Assembly: GCA_029962745.1 (NCBI GenBank)
Contig: CM057167.1
Span: 17,481,704-17,545,703 of the forward strand
Length of the DNA: 64,000 bases
Reading direction: 5' to 3'
DNA from: Echinometra lucunter
Lineage: Eukaryota; Echinodermata; Echinoidea; Camarodonta; Echinometridae
Below, piece after piece: positions 12,601-26,871 of this stretch (positions within the stretch are counted from its first letter, which is position 1; the number at the start of each line of letters is the position of its first letter). The notes under the pieces are model-generated. The model worked only from the letters and a program-made list of their open reading frames with translations, did no database searches and was not told where the DNA came from. A program made the position numbers and the translations under genes.

Positions 12601-15005
12601 TTTTAAAATATTTCAACATTAAACGGCAAATAGGCATCTGATGCAACCAAAATGGGCACATTAAAAATGGTATGTTTTTAAGGCTTCGACTGAAAGTTTA
12701 TTGGGCCAATGCACACAATGGGGACCCTCTGTCACGAATCGGTTCAGAAAAAATCAATGGAATTTGCATGCTCTTTGCCTACATTATGAACCCACACCGA
12801 TAATATTATCGTAATTTTGATAGCGTTAATAATAATTGTGAAAACTTATAGAGCACCCACACCGTCCAATGACGCTCATGGCGCTAGCCCAGCAACGGTT
12901 CTCTTTAATGGAGGTATACTACAATTAATTTTATATTCATACAAAAAATAATGTTACATACCACCACAATGAAAGGTGCCAGCTAGTATTATACTCATGT
13001 ACGCCAAAATGAGTGTTCTGCAAGGGTCCTGCAGAAGTAAATAGATGGAAAATGATAGCAAGATAACTTGACGAAGCTGCCATTTGTAACATACCGAACG
13101 ATAAATCCATGAAATATGCTCAACGTGATATTTTATTGAAAGTTAAAGAAGCCATTTAAACAGGAAGGTCCTTTGAAAAGTCGAATACAGTGGATTACGT
13201 TTGATATAGGTACTGCTTTATTTCTTGATCGATTTTACACAACTGAAAACAATCAAAGGTCATCCTATCCATCTATCAGGTTGCCATTTATAGGCGTTGA
13301 AAACACCAAACGAATTCTTTCCTTTCAGGCCAGGGACTAAACTACGGGGGGAGCAGGGGGCAGCCGCCCTATGATTTTTCAAGTGTTCAGAAAAGTAAAA
13401 AGAAGAAGAAGAAGAAGAAGAAGAAGAAAGAAGAAGAGTATGTACGAAGAGAGGATAGAATCATGCACCTATATAATAGTCCCATTTTTTAATTAAAATG
13501 TAAATAAACTCACCTTTGGGCCAAGATTAAAACAGAAAAAAACTGTCTTGCCTCCCCAATCAAAATACCCTTGCGCTGCCCCTGTTTTAGCCATATACTT
13601 ACATGTGTGCTAAAATAACCAAGAAGTTGCAACTCTCTGGTTGGAATAACCATGATAAGACCCAGAATGAAAGCCCCATATACATTACCAAGTTTTAATG
13701 AATTGTAAATGGAATTGGGGAACATAAAATTAGGTAATCATAGCATTACATTTCAGAATGTTTTTGATTTTGCTCTGTGGTCAGTAAAATAAAATATCAT
13801 TGGCTGGTCTACATAGAACTACAAAATATCCACACTGTGCACTCTGTCTCTACAGCCCTTCTTTACTCACCCGAGTGGAAATTTCTGTTCCAGATCGTAA
13901 ACTCTCCATGTTTCCAGTAGCCTTGTTTCGATGACACAAACCAAAACCATCAAGAAGCTTTAGTCATTGATATTCTTCAGTTAGGGCTATTGCAAGTTTG
14001 TATTGTTGTTTTTTTAGGATTTTCGATCATTTATTCTATCCACAGTCCAGTTTATGGTCATTCTGATAATATCTATGAGAACAGTTTCGCCAAATAGCTC
14101 TTGTAAAGTGACAGATTTTATTCCCCCATGCTGAAAGCTGACGAGCACGAAACACTTCCAGCTTAAAAAGCGTGGATGTGTGTTTGTACTTATAAGCAAA
14201 ATGGGTTATATTCGGGTTTTCACCTCTAAATGTAATTATCAAATTCTAAGACAATGTTCAAATATGTCAGAATATACTCTACGACAGGGGTAGCATACGT
14301 ACTTCCGCAGTAGCCTTAGCCTATTCGAACACTACGTAGACACGATAGGCATGATAGGTTGTGTGTTGGAAGCCTTTTACCTTTTGGAACGGGTCTGTAT
14401 TTACACACGCTCTCCCACTATGGATAAAGTGATTTGCATTTTTCATAGTCATATGTCATGATCATAAATTTTGGAATCGAGTGGACTTATGGCAGATTTC
14501 ATGTTTGCCCTTTATTTGTATAGTTCTATTTTCGGCAACACGTCATATCTTCAGTGTTGTGATAGAAAAAAATGCGCAGTGTTTTCTCAAAGTTTATGCG
14601 TAATTTCCCACTTCAATCTAGTGGCATCATATTTAAAATAAGTCGAATCATATTTGACCACGCCTTTTCTCGTATGCCAAAACTACGTTTCAGACTTTTG
14701 GATGATTTAACAAAAGTAGATGGCCCTCTTATCCAGATATTTGCAGACAGCATTTCTTTAAGATATTGTAATTTAACAAAACACTTTGTAGAAGCTTGAA
14801 AAGAAAACTAAGATTTTAGATAGAGTCGCCATATTTCCTACATGCGCCGATTTATAAACACAATTATCGATAGAAAGTGTAGGTAGTTTATGACAACGTC
14901 ATTGAAATACTGTAGTATAACTAAAGTGTTGCCTACGAAGTAATGTGGAAAACAATACTCAGCTTTTGCCTATAGCTTTAATTAACATGCCGTAAATGGG
15001 AATCT

Positions 15006-16450
15006 ACCGTGCGTCCCCCCCCCCCCCAAAAAAAAAAAAAAAAAAAAAAAAACTTTACACTTTTGAAATGGCTGCCAAATAAAAAAATATATGATTCTGG
15101 CGGGAAAGGTTTATATGTTTGGATAGCTCATGGACTCAACTTTTACATGAGACCAAAAAGTAGAAAATAATTCATGCTTGGGTGAGCACTGCTCACTTTT
15201 GTAAAGGGTATGAAAATTAGGTTGCGCACGAATTGCGCTTTCCAATTGGTGAGAGGTGAGTCCTTTGGAGCTTACAACATTGAGGGGGATGTGATAAATT
15301 CATGATCAATTGCAATCAGTCTGGGTCTGAGTGAATTTTATGGTTTATTAAATCAAAACTTTATGCATGAGTAAACAGGAATTGCATTGATTATTGTAGC
15401 ATTGTACCTTTCCCTGGTAGACTCAGTAGTGTGTTCATGGAGTCAGTATGTGGTGATGGTACATGATGCAAGGAAGATGAGATAGAGGGTAAGATGGGAT
15501 GGATGGGAGGGTGGATGGGATAAGGGTCAAAAGGACATTATGCCCCCCCCCCCCCTCTTCTCTCTCTCTCTCTCTCTCTCTCGTTTTCTGAGTGTGGTGG
15601 TGCATATCTTGACAATTCATATGCATTGGTCTCCTCTCCACAATATCAAGACCACCTTCCCTTATCCCGAATTCTATCATGTCCCAAATTTGGTCTTATT
15701 GCTCTCACACATTGACCAAAGAATAAGTAGCCAACATTCTGTGACATTCCTTTTTTCTCTCTTACAAGGTGGATGAAACAGTTGTAAAATTGAAAAGAAA
15801 ATCAACTGAAAAGAAAGACTGACATGTTCATTTTACAAATTTTACCGTATTTCTTATGAGAAACTCAACTGCTAAAATGACTGCTGGGTTGGTTGATTGA
15901 CTGATTGACTGAGTTACCAGGAAAAGGGAGAGGGGGGGGGGGGAAGGGGCATACAGTGTCCTCTTGACCCTTATCCCATCCACCCAACAATGTCCTACCT
16001 TACGGTACATCTCACCTCCCCTGCACCATGTACCATCACCCAATCCTGAACAAACCAGGGAAAGAAGTACAATGCTACAATAATCAATGCAATTCCTGTT
16101 CACTCATGCATAAAATTTTGATCTAATAAACCATAAAATTCAATCAGCAAACCCAAATTGATTTCAATTGATCATAAATTCATCATACCCCCTCAATTTT
16201 GTAAGCTCTAAACGAATCACCTCTCACAATATGGGAAAGGTGCAATTCCTGGCGCAACTTAATTTTCATACCCTTTTACAAAAGTTGCAGTGCTCACCCA
16301 AGCATGAATTATTTTCGGCCTTTTTGGTCTCCTGTGAAAGTTGAGTCCATAAGCTATCCATACATATAAACCGTCTCCGCAGAAGCATATATTTTTCATT
16401 TGGCAGCCTTTCAAAAAGTTAAAGGGTTTTTTGGGGGGGACGCACGGGGT
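15006..16450. mobile_element. Foldback element in copy B
   Basis: Same element as at 2424-3868, with the same terminal CCGTGCGTCCCC / GGGGGACGCACGG edges and an unpaired centre. The copies differ in homopolymer lengths (poly-C/poly-A at the left edge, CT run in the centre) and by small indels in the right arm near 16210-16440. No coding capacity. Confidence 0.75.
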
Positions 16451-17935
16451 ATATGATGTAACATCTAGGGCTGCATGCTGAATGAAAGTCTGGGTGAAAG
16501 TCTGTGAAAAGCACCCTAAATATCCTCTGAGAAAGGGTTAATGGGCAATCTAGGCTACATGTGTACACATGTGCGTCAATCGGGGAAAGGGGACGGAGAC
16601 GGGGACACGTTCCCTAAAATTTAGGGGTGGGGCACAATAGAGTATGCCCCCGCCCCGAATACCTTTTTTCCCTTTTTTCAGCATTTTTTTTTTTTTTTTT
16701 TTTTTTTTTTTGGGGGGGGGGGGGTCCTCTAAATTCAGACCGAGGACCTTTCTTTTTTCCATTGTCAGCACATTTTTAGACACCCCCCCCCCCCGGAATA
16801 TAAAACGGATTGACCCCCGAGTGTGCAGAGGAAGTTTTTGTTAAATGCTGTTACACTAAAAAAATATTGAATCATTCTTTTCATTACAATTACGCATAGG
16901 GTTTCCAAGGTTCACAAAAAATATGCACTTCGTGTTTTTCTATGGTAAGAGCTATATGCTATGCTTGTTTGTGTCCGTTTTCTTTTTTTTTTTGGTGAAC
17001 AGACATTAAGCATAACGATGTCCTATATGTATCAACTATCAACTTATTATAATCAACTTGTTAAGAGAAACAGACTTTCGAATAATTTATATTCAAGTCA
17101 CCTAATCTTTATTCCTTGTTAATATTTGAAAAATTAAAACACTGATAATAGAAAACATTATAACATGGTAGCATACAAGGACCATATTTGCATAGCCTTT
17201 AAAAAAACCGTTAACAGACATACGTAATGTCTTAGAACATAATTGTTGTAGAAAGCTGTCTATTGGTAGAGGTTTGATAAATATCTATCAGGCAGTACTG
17301 GTCTAATGGGGATTATCGTTCAGGGGGCTAAGAAGCCTGATTCGCTGGATAAGCCACGTTAACTTTTCTGCAGGCAGTGTGTTCATTTTGATATTGGTGG
17401 TAACCCGTGGCATATTGCTACCTTTGATGTTTATATACTTCTTGGTTTATACTCTCTCTCATAGTGTTGAATTTCTGCTGCTGACAGCACCCATGTTACT
17501 TTGCAGAATAGTTTGTTTAATGATTTGATTTTTCTATGGTCTCTGATTTGAAAATGTTCTCAATATAATAATGAGCAGGCCATAGTGTACGAGAATTAAT
17601 AAGGGTATGGGGGTAAATTTCTGGAGAAAAATTTATCTGGGAGAATCTGTCCTGGTTGTATTTTCCTAGTGGTAGCTGTCCTGGGGTAATTTGTCTTGGG
17701 GTAGTAGTAGTCCATTCATCTTGAATTAGGTCATAATAATTACTTTCTAGTTCAATAAAAATTAATGAAAATTAAAACCACTAATATGCCCCCAAATAGG
17801 CCTAAAGCAGGTCTAATATTTTTTCCAGAGCTGTAGGCCTATTATGACTTGTTTCCAGGGTCGGTTATGTAATTGGTACATATTGCGATCATCGTAATTC
17901 TCCCCGTCTTCCCCCTTTACTTCTCAAGTATTGCT

Positions 17936-18366
17936 CTAATATCTCATAACTGATTCGTAAGAAGGAGCAGCTGCTACTTCACCAACATACAATGGCATTC
18001 CCGATCCTCTGGTGTTTGCACGTGGAATTACAAACGTTGGATCTAACGCTTCGACGTAGGGCGGGGGCGCAGTCCCATCATCCTGCGCCGGGGGTGACGG
18101 CGGCGGGGCCCGTAGGCTCAGTTGCGGGGCGATTGTGGTCTCCTCGAAGATGTAGGAATCAAAGTAAAAGCTGACCGAGGGGTCCACGAATTCGTCTCGA
18201 CGGAGGCGGAGGGTCAGAAACTCAGGTCGCCGTACCCCGGAGGGGCTCACGTGGTGCCGTGGGTATTGTTCGCTGATGATTACCCGCTTCTGATGCGTCT
18301 GATCTGTTCCCGATGAAGCAATTTCAGCTAATTCGGCTACGGGAGCCCGGTTAATGGTTCTTGGGT
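17936..18366 (-). CDS. Terminal exon of an unidentified protein with a PPxY tail (partial)
   Basis: Open for 143 codons from an acceptor-like TCCTGAG edge to a TAG stop (17936-17938). Base composition is GC-rich against its AT-rich surroundings, as expected for coding DNA. The peptide is charged in its first half (LRLRRDEFVDP, VSFYFDSYIFEE). Its second half is proline-rich with a canonical PPPY motif (APPPYVEALD) and a tyrosine-containing end (PSYESVMRY). PPxY motifs bind WW domains such as those of Nedd4-type ubiquitin ligases, so a cytoplasmic tail of an adaptor or membrane protein is plausible, but I do not recognise the family. Further conserved sequence at 18400-18660 may hold an upstream exon; its frame differs between the two copies. 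Confidence 0.45.
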
Positions 18367-21300
18367 CTCAGGAATCAATGGATGATGTACTTTCCCTTCT
18401 TTCCCACCTTATTTTGTACAAACAGAGAAAACATTCGTATATGCATTCGCATATGCTCTGCAAACCTTTGTAGAAGGCAGCATTAACTCGAATACACAGC
18501 CGCATATTGCAAATCCCACTTTGCTTTTGTTGCGCGCAGCAACACATAAAAAGAAAGAGAGTGAGGGGCCGTCCAGGGAGATGGCTGCAATTGCTCCATT
18601 GCTCATTCCAGAGGGCTTACTCAAATATTCCTCGTCCTCACTTGACCACCGTCTTCAGAATCACCTGAAATGTCGACCAAAGCAGATAATTAATCTATCA
18701 CGTGCTCACGATTTGTTAAATTAGATGATGATTGAACAGGCTGCGCCGGAAGAGGGGGGGGGGGGGGGAGGTGGAACACTCTTGGGGCCCCACCTCAAAC
18801 CTTTATGTGCCCACATCAAATGCCTACTACAAGCATACAGCCCTACTCCCCTCCCTGATAAGCCCTTTCTTTCCCTTATACATATTCTTTGTATTCCAAA
18901 AATGCAAATTTTATTTTAAAAAAAAGAAATCATCAGAAAATATTATATATAGATATAGATGTAAGGTGTGCGCACCCATTAACATGATTGCACTGTCTCG
19001 TATAGTAGCATGAAAATACTCAAAACAGTGAAGGGGAAGTTTTTATTTTCCCCGGCTTTCGGCTTGGAAGGTCCTTTTCATGGTTGCCGTGTAGACACCT
19101 GCATTGCCCCACTCTCACCTCCATTATATTCATGAGAGTGGTTCGTCATAGTTAGGCTTACCTCACAAAGTTACTCGACTCAATACATGAGCTTTTTTTA
19201 CTTGTAACTTGTGGCGCCTCCACGCCACCACCACACTAGGTGGGCGTCGCATTCACACGGCTCAGTGACTTTTGCTTGTATGACACACAGGAATCGCTTA
19301 GCCACAGGCCACAACTCCAGCAGGGTAACAATTCGAAATGCTGATTTTATATTACTTTAAGGCATATTAGTATATTAATACTAGTACTAGAGATTTCATT
19401 TATTGTTTTCCTTAAGATCTTTACCGTTATTTCTGCTTGTAATTTCGTTGTTCTTGTTTGTTTTGTTTTAGAACAAGGCCTTTCAAGCCAAAGGCTCGGA
19501 AAAAAAAATAAAAGTGGTATTTAGCTTGTTTAGCTACGTCTTCCACTGTCTTCGGTATTTTCGTTTACATATATACACTCAACAGAAAAGGAAGTAAACA
19601 CTTCTTCAAGTTCAGATCTTTCTTATAAGGCTTTGATGAAAATCAATATATCATATATGAAATGAAAGGAAATTTAATGGTCTTTTGATCTGGTAGGTGA
19701 ACACGAACAGACGAAGAGAAACTTTACGCATGAGTACATAAGTAAAAAATCGGCAAAAATGGGCAGTTTTCCATTCATGTGTAAGTGCCCTTCCACATAA
19801 CAATGGGAGCAAAGATTAAATTTACAAAATGAAACGGCATAATAATGAGCCTTTGCTCTATAAATCTCTTTCCATTCCTCCCCCCCCCCCCTCCCGGGAA
19901 AAATAAAGAAAGAAAAAAGGAAGCTTTTGCAAAGTCCAAAATTTTAAATGACATGTGGAGTAGACACAAAGGTGACTAAATGCCACAAATTTGATTTTTT
20001 TTTAATCACCACACTACTGAGTAACCATATACTTTCACTACATTTGACTCATAAGTTCATAAATTAATAAATTCATGAAGCCATGAATTACAAATATCAC
20101 ATTTGGGGGCATTTAATCACCCGTGTGGCTAGTCCGGATGTCATTTGGACATAAGAAAAGCTTCCTCTTTCTCTCTCTCTCTCTCTCTCTTCTTTTTTTT
20201 TTTGGGGGGGGGGGGGTAGGGTAGAGAGCGGGGGTTGGTAGAGATATAGAGAGCAGAGCTCAGTTATGTTATTTCAGCCAAATCTCTCAATGTTTAATTG
20301 ATTTTTTGTTCGTAACGTTGTTGAAAACTGTCCATTTTTGCAATATCTACTTTTGTACCTTGGAAGAGAGAAACGAATGTGTTCACTCATGCGTGAAGTT
20401 TCTCTTTATTTTCACCTGTCAGATAAAAAAACATAAAATTTCTTTTAATTTGATATCCGATATACTGATTTTTATCAAAGTCTTATATAAAAAATCTGAC
20501 CTGAAAAAATATTTACTTTCTTTTTTTTTGTTGTTGAGTTTATATGTATATATTCATAAATATAATCAATTATTTGTGTTTGTGTGTGTGTGTGTGTGCA
20601 CGCGTGCTGCAGGTGAGTGAGGGTGTGCGTGTGTGCGTGTTAAAGTATGGGAGAGATTATGGAGATTGACGGGTGTAGTTAAGTTAGTGTGCATGGGTTG
20701 GGCATTATGATTTCAAAAAATCTCATTTGTTACTTGAAAATGGGATAAACATTAGGGTTATAGTGTAAAAATACCACTCTGAAAGTTTCAGAGTATAATA
20801 TCCACGGGAAGTATTTTGAAATATTAGAAATGTGAACCAATGTTTGAAAAATACACGAGGGTCGGTTGCACAGACCAAACGTAAGGAGTGCGCATGCGCG
20901 CATGACTCAACGGAGCGCACTGTGTGTATTGACGTACCACGGCGGAAGGCAGGTAACGGTACTTTTGAATTCGTGCAAACGGTCCTCTAATTCATTGTCT
21001 CTCGAGACGAAAGCTAATAAAATCGCCGTTTGCGTCTAACTTAAAGCTATTCATTCCAAATTATAGTTGGTTTTAGGGTTTTTAAGTACAAATACAAGTT
21101 ACTCATACACATGTTTCATCTTAGTTTGAGAATTTTTCTAAATCAGCTGCTCACAGAGTTATTATTGTATGAGAAAGAAGAAAAGATGCATGAAAAAGAT
21201 TTATCACATTCATTTCACTTTAGCGTCTATGTATTTTCTAACTAATTATAGAATCATGTAAATATCGATAGAGTCGTCATAATGTGATATTTTACACACA

Positions 21301-21628
21301 CACACACACACACACAAAAAAAAAACATAACGAAAGAAATGTTTTGTGGCCTATCAAGACTCAAAACCAACACCGGCCTCAGGTTAAGCAGTATTTAACG
21401 AAGAATGAAACCGTGTGGAAAAATTAATCTTAATAATAGATAGGATAGAGAGAAGCAATTTTGAAAAGTTCCATCAAAATGGTTACAAAATGAGAAATTC
21501 ATGAAAGTTTGAAAAGTCACAATTTACTTTCTACGGCAATCCTGAAATTGACAATGTTGCTTTGAAAATGGCAGGTTAAGAAGGAAAGGCTAAATATGTT
21601 TTGTACACAAAATTTCATATTTTCTCTG

Positions 21629-21665
<37 letters not shown>

Positions 21666-22297
21666 ATAAAATCCCAAGAAACGAGATAAATAACATCATG
21701 TAGAATTCCCAATTCCTGTCCGTTGCCTAGCGCTTTCCTGACAAGCCAAATCGTGGTACCTTACGAAGGCTTCTCTCACTTTATCAAAGTTATTATATCC
21801 CTAAAATATTCTGATCCATCAGTATATACCTTCACAATAACAAGACGGAGCAAGTATTATGATCATGTACGCCAAGAGAATGGTCTCCCAGAAGTCTGTA
21901 AAATCAATGCAAATATGAACAGTGATAACATTAACATGAAATGATTGCATGATATTTACTACACGGAAAGATGAATGGATTATGAATGTCTTTAAGAAAA
22001 TTAAGTAATCCCTAGACATCATCATATTTTGATACTCCAACCTTTAATGCGGAATGACCTTTTCCTTCTTCGCAATGATAATTTTTTGAGATTATTTATT
22101 GTATTCTGTTGTTAAACCAAAAGGACATTTTCAGATATCAAAATTTCAAAATACATTTATTTCGTTCTCATCATCGAATACCAATGACAAACTTTACATA
22201 GTCAAGACAAAAGATGATGAATGGAGACGATCGAGATCCCTGTATACATGGTAAGCACGTGACTTGTGTTGGGGTCGCTGTATATATGAGCAACACA

Positions 22298-22450
22298 TTT
22301 TTTTTTCCAACATGTTTTTATTAAGGATTTCATTCAAATAAACTCAGATAAATATAAACAAAATTGACAAATCTTCATTTCATATCAATAACAAATTACA
22401 AAACTATTTACCAAAAAAAACTGAAGCAAATAATGATGGAATGAAATACC

Positions 22451-22491
<41 letters not shown>

Positions 22492-25400
22492 AATGAAATG
22501 AACCCAGCCCCGACCCTCATGTAACCTAATAATACATATAATTAATATTGAAAGATTTGCAGAAAGAGAAAAAAAAAATCAAGATATCATTGTTGCACCC
22601 CTAACATATTTTACATTAAGCTTCTACATACAATGAAAGAAAAAGTACATTGACATATACACCCACTCACACACACTTACACCCCCGCAACCAACACACT
22701 CACACATATACACATACATAAACAAACATTCATACAAATATGTTCATGAACATATAATTCTGACATAGAGTAAAAAAAAAAAAAAAAAAAAAAAATCTGC
22801 AAATCAGATTGACACAAGAGAAGGGGGAAATGAAAAAAAAAATAGTACAAAATTATCTCACACTCACTGAATCATCAACACTCACACCAAAATTGACACT
22901 CGTACCACACTAGACACATCCTATCTGTTCACATTCAAATCTCTTTTCACCTTCAGTTCATCCCATTTTTGTATATGTAAACTTATCTTACCTGATTTTG
23001 ATGCCAGGCGACTTTCTTCCTCTATACAACCCGTAATATATTTCTGTATTTTAATGAAAGAGGGTAACCGGCCTTCAGCTCTTGAATTAAAAATAGCATA
23101 TTTTATAAATAAAATAACAGAATTAACACATTTATTTCTATTAGAATGTCCAGGTAATCCTAAAAATATATCCCTCCAATTCATAGTTCTTAATTCAACT
23201 AAACAAAAATGATCAATACAAAATTGCCACAAAGGCTTAACTTTTATACAGTCCATGAATATATGAAAATATGATTCAGTATGTGTACAACAAAATGAGC
23301 AGTAATTATCCCCCACAAAACCAAATCTCTTCAAATGTTCTTTTGTATATATTGCTCCATGTAAAAGCTTAAACTGAAATTCCCTTTGTTTTCTTATAAG
23401 AGTTGTACTTCTGATATATCCAAATAATTTACAAATTTCTACATCAGTAAAACTAAAACCACTGTGACCATCCTTGAGTGTTAATTTATACAATTCTTGT
23501 AGATTGGTAATGAATAAGTTATAAACTGTTTTTGATTTAATTACCTCAAAATCTGTTTCCTGTCTTCCAATGTTCATACATATCCTAAAGTCTACGAAAT
23601 CAATTTTTTTAAACTTCAACGAACCAGTAAAATTTTTCCAACTTGTTGGTATAGCGTGGGCGATATCTATTATTTGAAGAAGTTGATTTGCAGTAATACC
23701 AAGATTTTGAAAAAACGACACAGGTTTTATGTGTCCATTGTCAAAAATTTGATCCACGCTAAATATTCCTTTCTTAAAAAGATCCTTGTTAAAAATCGTT
23801 TTACCTCTGATACAAATATTTTGATTATTAAATATAATTGGATTAACCTCATCTTCAGAATATCGATATTTCCTCAAGTCTTGCCAAGCCTTCATCATTT
23901 CTGAATAAAATTGGGGTATTTTTATATTTAATTTTGAAGTGTCAAAGTCACATAGAAACAGAAATCTCCCTCCAACTGATCGAAAACAAAAATCAAAATA
24001 CAACCTCCATCCTGCATCCCGTTCTCCATAAAGTAATCGTTTAAGCCACATCAAACGTTCGGAGACTTTACAAACAACTTAAAATTCATCATTTTTAAAC
24101 CTCCTTGTGAGTAATCCTGATACATTATATTTCTCTTTATACGATCTTTTCCTGACCATAAAAATTCAAATGTGATCTTTTCCACTTCCGCATACAACCA
24201 CTGAGGAACCACTATAAGTGACGAAACAAAGTTTAACCTTGACAATGCATATGTTTTCAACAAGTGAATTTTCCCCATAAGTGTGAGATCCCTTTGCTTC
24301 CACCATCCCAAGAGTCTTTTTATTTTACTCAGAATTTCTTTGAAATTCATGTCCTCTTTTATTATAACATTTAGAGAAAAGTAAACACCTAAAATTTTAA
24401 TATGCTGAACAAAATTCCCAAACAACTGTATCTGAGGTCTGTCATTATCCCTACCCATCCACAAAATATTAGTTTTTTCCTTTGTTTATTTTTAGACCAC
24501 TAATTTTCTCGAATTCTTCAAAAAGGTATTGAAGACGTTCTAGAGAGTACGTATTTTTAACAAACAGTGATATATCATCAGCATACAAAATTTGTTTTAA
24601 TTCATGGTTCTCAAATTGAATTCCTTCAACATTTCTGTCTTCCCTTTTTGCCAAAGCCAGTATTTCTATACAGAGCAGAAACAAATATGGGGAGAGGGGA
24701 TCCCCCTGTCTTACTCCTCGTTTTATATTAAAATAACCAGAAGAAAAACCCCCATTCATAACACAACTAGTAATATCTGAGTATAAAACACGGACCAACG
24801 AACAGAATGACTGACCAAATCCAAATAGTTTAAGGATTTCAAAAAGAAAATCATGTGAAACAGAATCAAAGGCCTTTTCGAAGTCAACTGTAATTAGATA
24901 TCCAATGTTTTCAAAATAAGATTGATATAATATATCATCTATTAATCTTACACCATCTCCAATGTTCCTATCTTTTACATAACCAACTTGATCATTATGA
25001 ATAATCTCATTCAGTACACTTTTTAATCTTTTCGCTAAAACCTTTGACAATATTTTGTAGTCCACGTTTAAAAGTGTAATTGGTCTAAAGTTTTGGACAT
25101 ATAACGGATCTTTACCCTTCTTTTCCAATAACGTTATCACACCTTGCTTTTGTGAGGTTGTCAATGTACCCCTATCATATGTTTCATTTAAAACATCTAC
25201 CAAAAGTTCCCCCAATAAATTCCAAAACGTATAATAAAAAACTCTACCGTAAAGCCATCATTACCAGGGGTTTTATTAAATTTCATTTCTTTTAAAACAC
25301 TGAAACTTTCATGAATACTTATTCTACCTTCACAAATTTTACAATTTTCTTTACTTAATTGAGGAATGTCATTAAGGAACATAGAATTTTCATTAACATT

Positions 25401-26871
25401 AGCTTCACTCAATGAGTATAAGTTTTCATAATATGATCCAATCTTCTTCAGTATTTCCTTTCTATCCTTAATGATATGTTCATCGTCATCATATAATTCT
25501 TTTATCACACTTTTTCGTTTATTAGACTTCAATAACTGTTCAAAATATTGTGTTTTTTGTTCTCCTTCCTCAAACCAAACTGCCCTTGACCGAATTTTTA
25601 AACCTTGTCGATTGTAATCGTACAACTTGTTCAAATTAGATTTTTTTCATCATTGTCATCAATTATATTTCTCAATGGCTGAGACAAAAGTTGACTTTCT
25701 AATTCTTCTATTTCCTTCTCCAATTTTCTAATTTCAACTTTCCTATGCTTTGCCTTTTCTTTTGTATAAGTATTAATAAACTGTCTCATTTTCATTTTCA
25801 AAAAATCCCATAACAGTAATTTATCCTTTATCTTTGGAATCCACTCTGCTTTTAATTCAACTACTTTATCTTTAAATATCCTCAAAAATTCTTGATCTAC
25901 GCACAAACTATTATTAAATTTCCAATATGAATTCCCAAAGTAAGGAGCATTTACATAGTTCTGTAATTGAAGCAGTACACCTGAGTGATCGGGTGTAATC
26001 GATGTCAAAATATCACAACAGTTAACTGAATCCTGTAATGCAGAGGAAACAAACCAATAATCCAACCGACTTTGAACAACAGGCCACTTTTGTCTAAATG
26101 TAAATTGTTTTTTAGCTGGATTCTTCTTTCTCCATATATCTACTAAAAATAATCTATCCAGAAGGTCTTCAAACTTTTCATTAAATCTATTTCTAATAAA
26201 CTTTCGAGGCCCCATATAATCCAATTCCCCATTCATTATCATATTAAAATCTCCACCTAAAGTAATTGTATCTCCAGAGCTGTAAAACTTTGAAATACAA
26301 TTTTCCAATTCCTCTAAAAATTCCACTTGCATCTTTTCTTTATCCCTGGTAGGAAAATAGCAATTTACTAGTAAAAAGGTAGATTGTTGATATTCTAATT
26401 TCATTATTATAAACCTTCCATTTTCACCAATACTCACATCTTTCATTTTCATATTCAAATTTGGAGAAATCAAAACTAAAACACCTTTACTATGATTTGT
26501 TCCATGACTAAACAATAACTGACCATTCCACTCTGACTTCCATTTTTCTTCCACCTCTACCGTACTATATGTTTCCTGTAAAAATACTAAGTTACTGCTT
26601 TTATCTCTGCAAAATTCAAAAATGTTTTTCCTTTTAATTCTATCTCTTAACCCTCTGACATTTAAAGTTAATAAAGTTAAATATGACCTGCTACCGAAGT
26701 ATCGACGCCCTATCCCGAAAAATATGCAAATGAAACTGACCAAGTGAGAGATCTAAATGTGAACAGGCATCACTACGCTCCAAACAATCACTCACTTTCA
26801 CTACACCACAGGAAAGACACACTCATTCATACCAGACACGCGCATTCACCCAACACAAAATGTATGCCAAT
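22298..26871 (-). mobile_element. LINE retrotransposon, L1/Tx1-like, reverse strand
   Basis: A non-LTR retrotransposon reading right to left. Its 3' end is a poly(A), seen as nine T at 22298-22306, preceded by an AATAAA-like signal in a ~600 bp 3' UTR that contains CA repeats and A runs (22307-22920). A 9-bp word, AGCAACACA, occurs at 22289-22297 next to the poly(T) and again at 26872-26880 just beyond the ORF2 start. That is where a target-site duplication would be, and it would make this a 5'-truncated insertion lacking ORF1. The 9-mer match is suggestive only. Copy A holds the same 3' end (about 9740-9983) before the gap. The L1/Tx1 assignment rests on the reverse transcriptase and endonuclease motifs. 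Confidence 0.85.
22921..26743 (-). pseudogene. LINE ORF2: endonuclease and reverse transcriptase, frameshifted
   Basis: Five consecutive open segments (26743-25631, 25634-25197, 25215-24469, 24464-24051, 24054-22921) make up one ORF2. The first carries an APE-type endonuclease: LTLNVRGLRD, FLQET, GGDFNM, SRLDYWFVS and ITPDHSG. The second ends at TPGNDGF. The third is the reverse transcriptase palm: FRPITLLNVDYKIL, VDFEKAFDSV, GVRQGDPLSP and the catalytic YADD. The last contains a C-terminal CX2CX8HX4C knuckle (around CSFC...HIFMDC) typical of L1/Tx1-type LINEs. Segment breaks sit at or near A/T homopolymers (A7 near 25645, T6 near 25240, A6 near 24474) plus one near 24060. They are small indels, either decay or sequencing error. 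The catalytic residues I can see are intact. Confidence 0.9.

Larger units (their letters stand above)
12591..22550. repeat. Copy B of the ~10 kb direct duplication
   Basis: Collinear with 1-9983 at an offset of 12590 bp at the left end. It is slightly shorter (9960 versus 9983 bp) because of net indels. Small indels are especially dense between about 16200 and 19500. The copy ends inside the 3' untranslated part of a LINE, which continues intact beyond 22550, so the LINE was present before the two copies diverged. Copy B contains a foldback element (15006-16450) and the intact PPxY exon (17936-18366). Confidence 0.95.
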
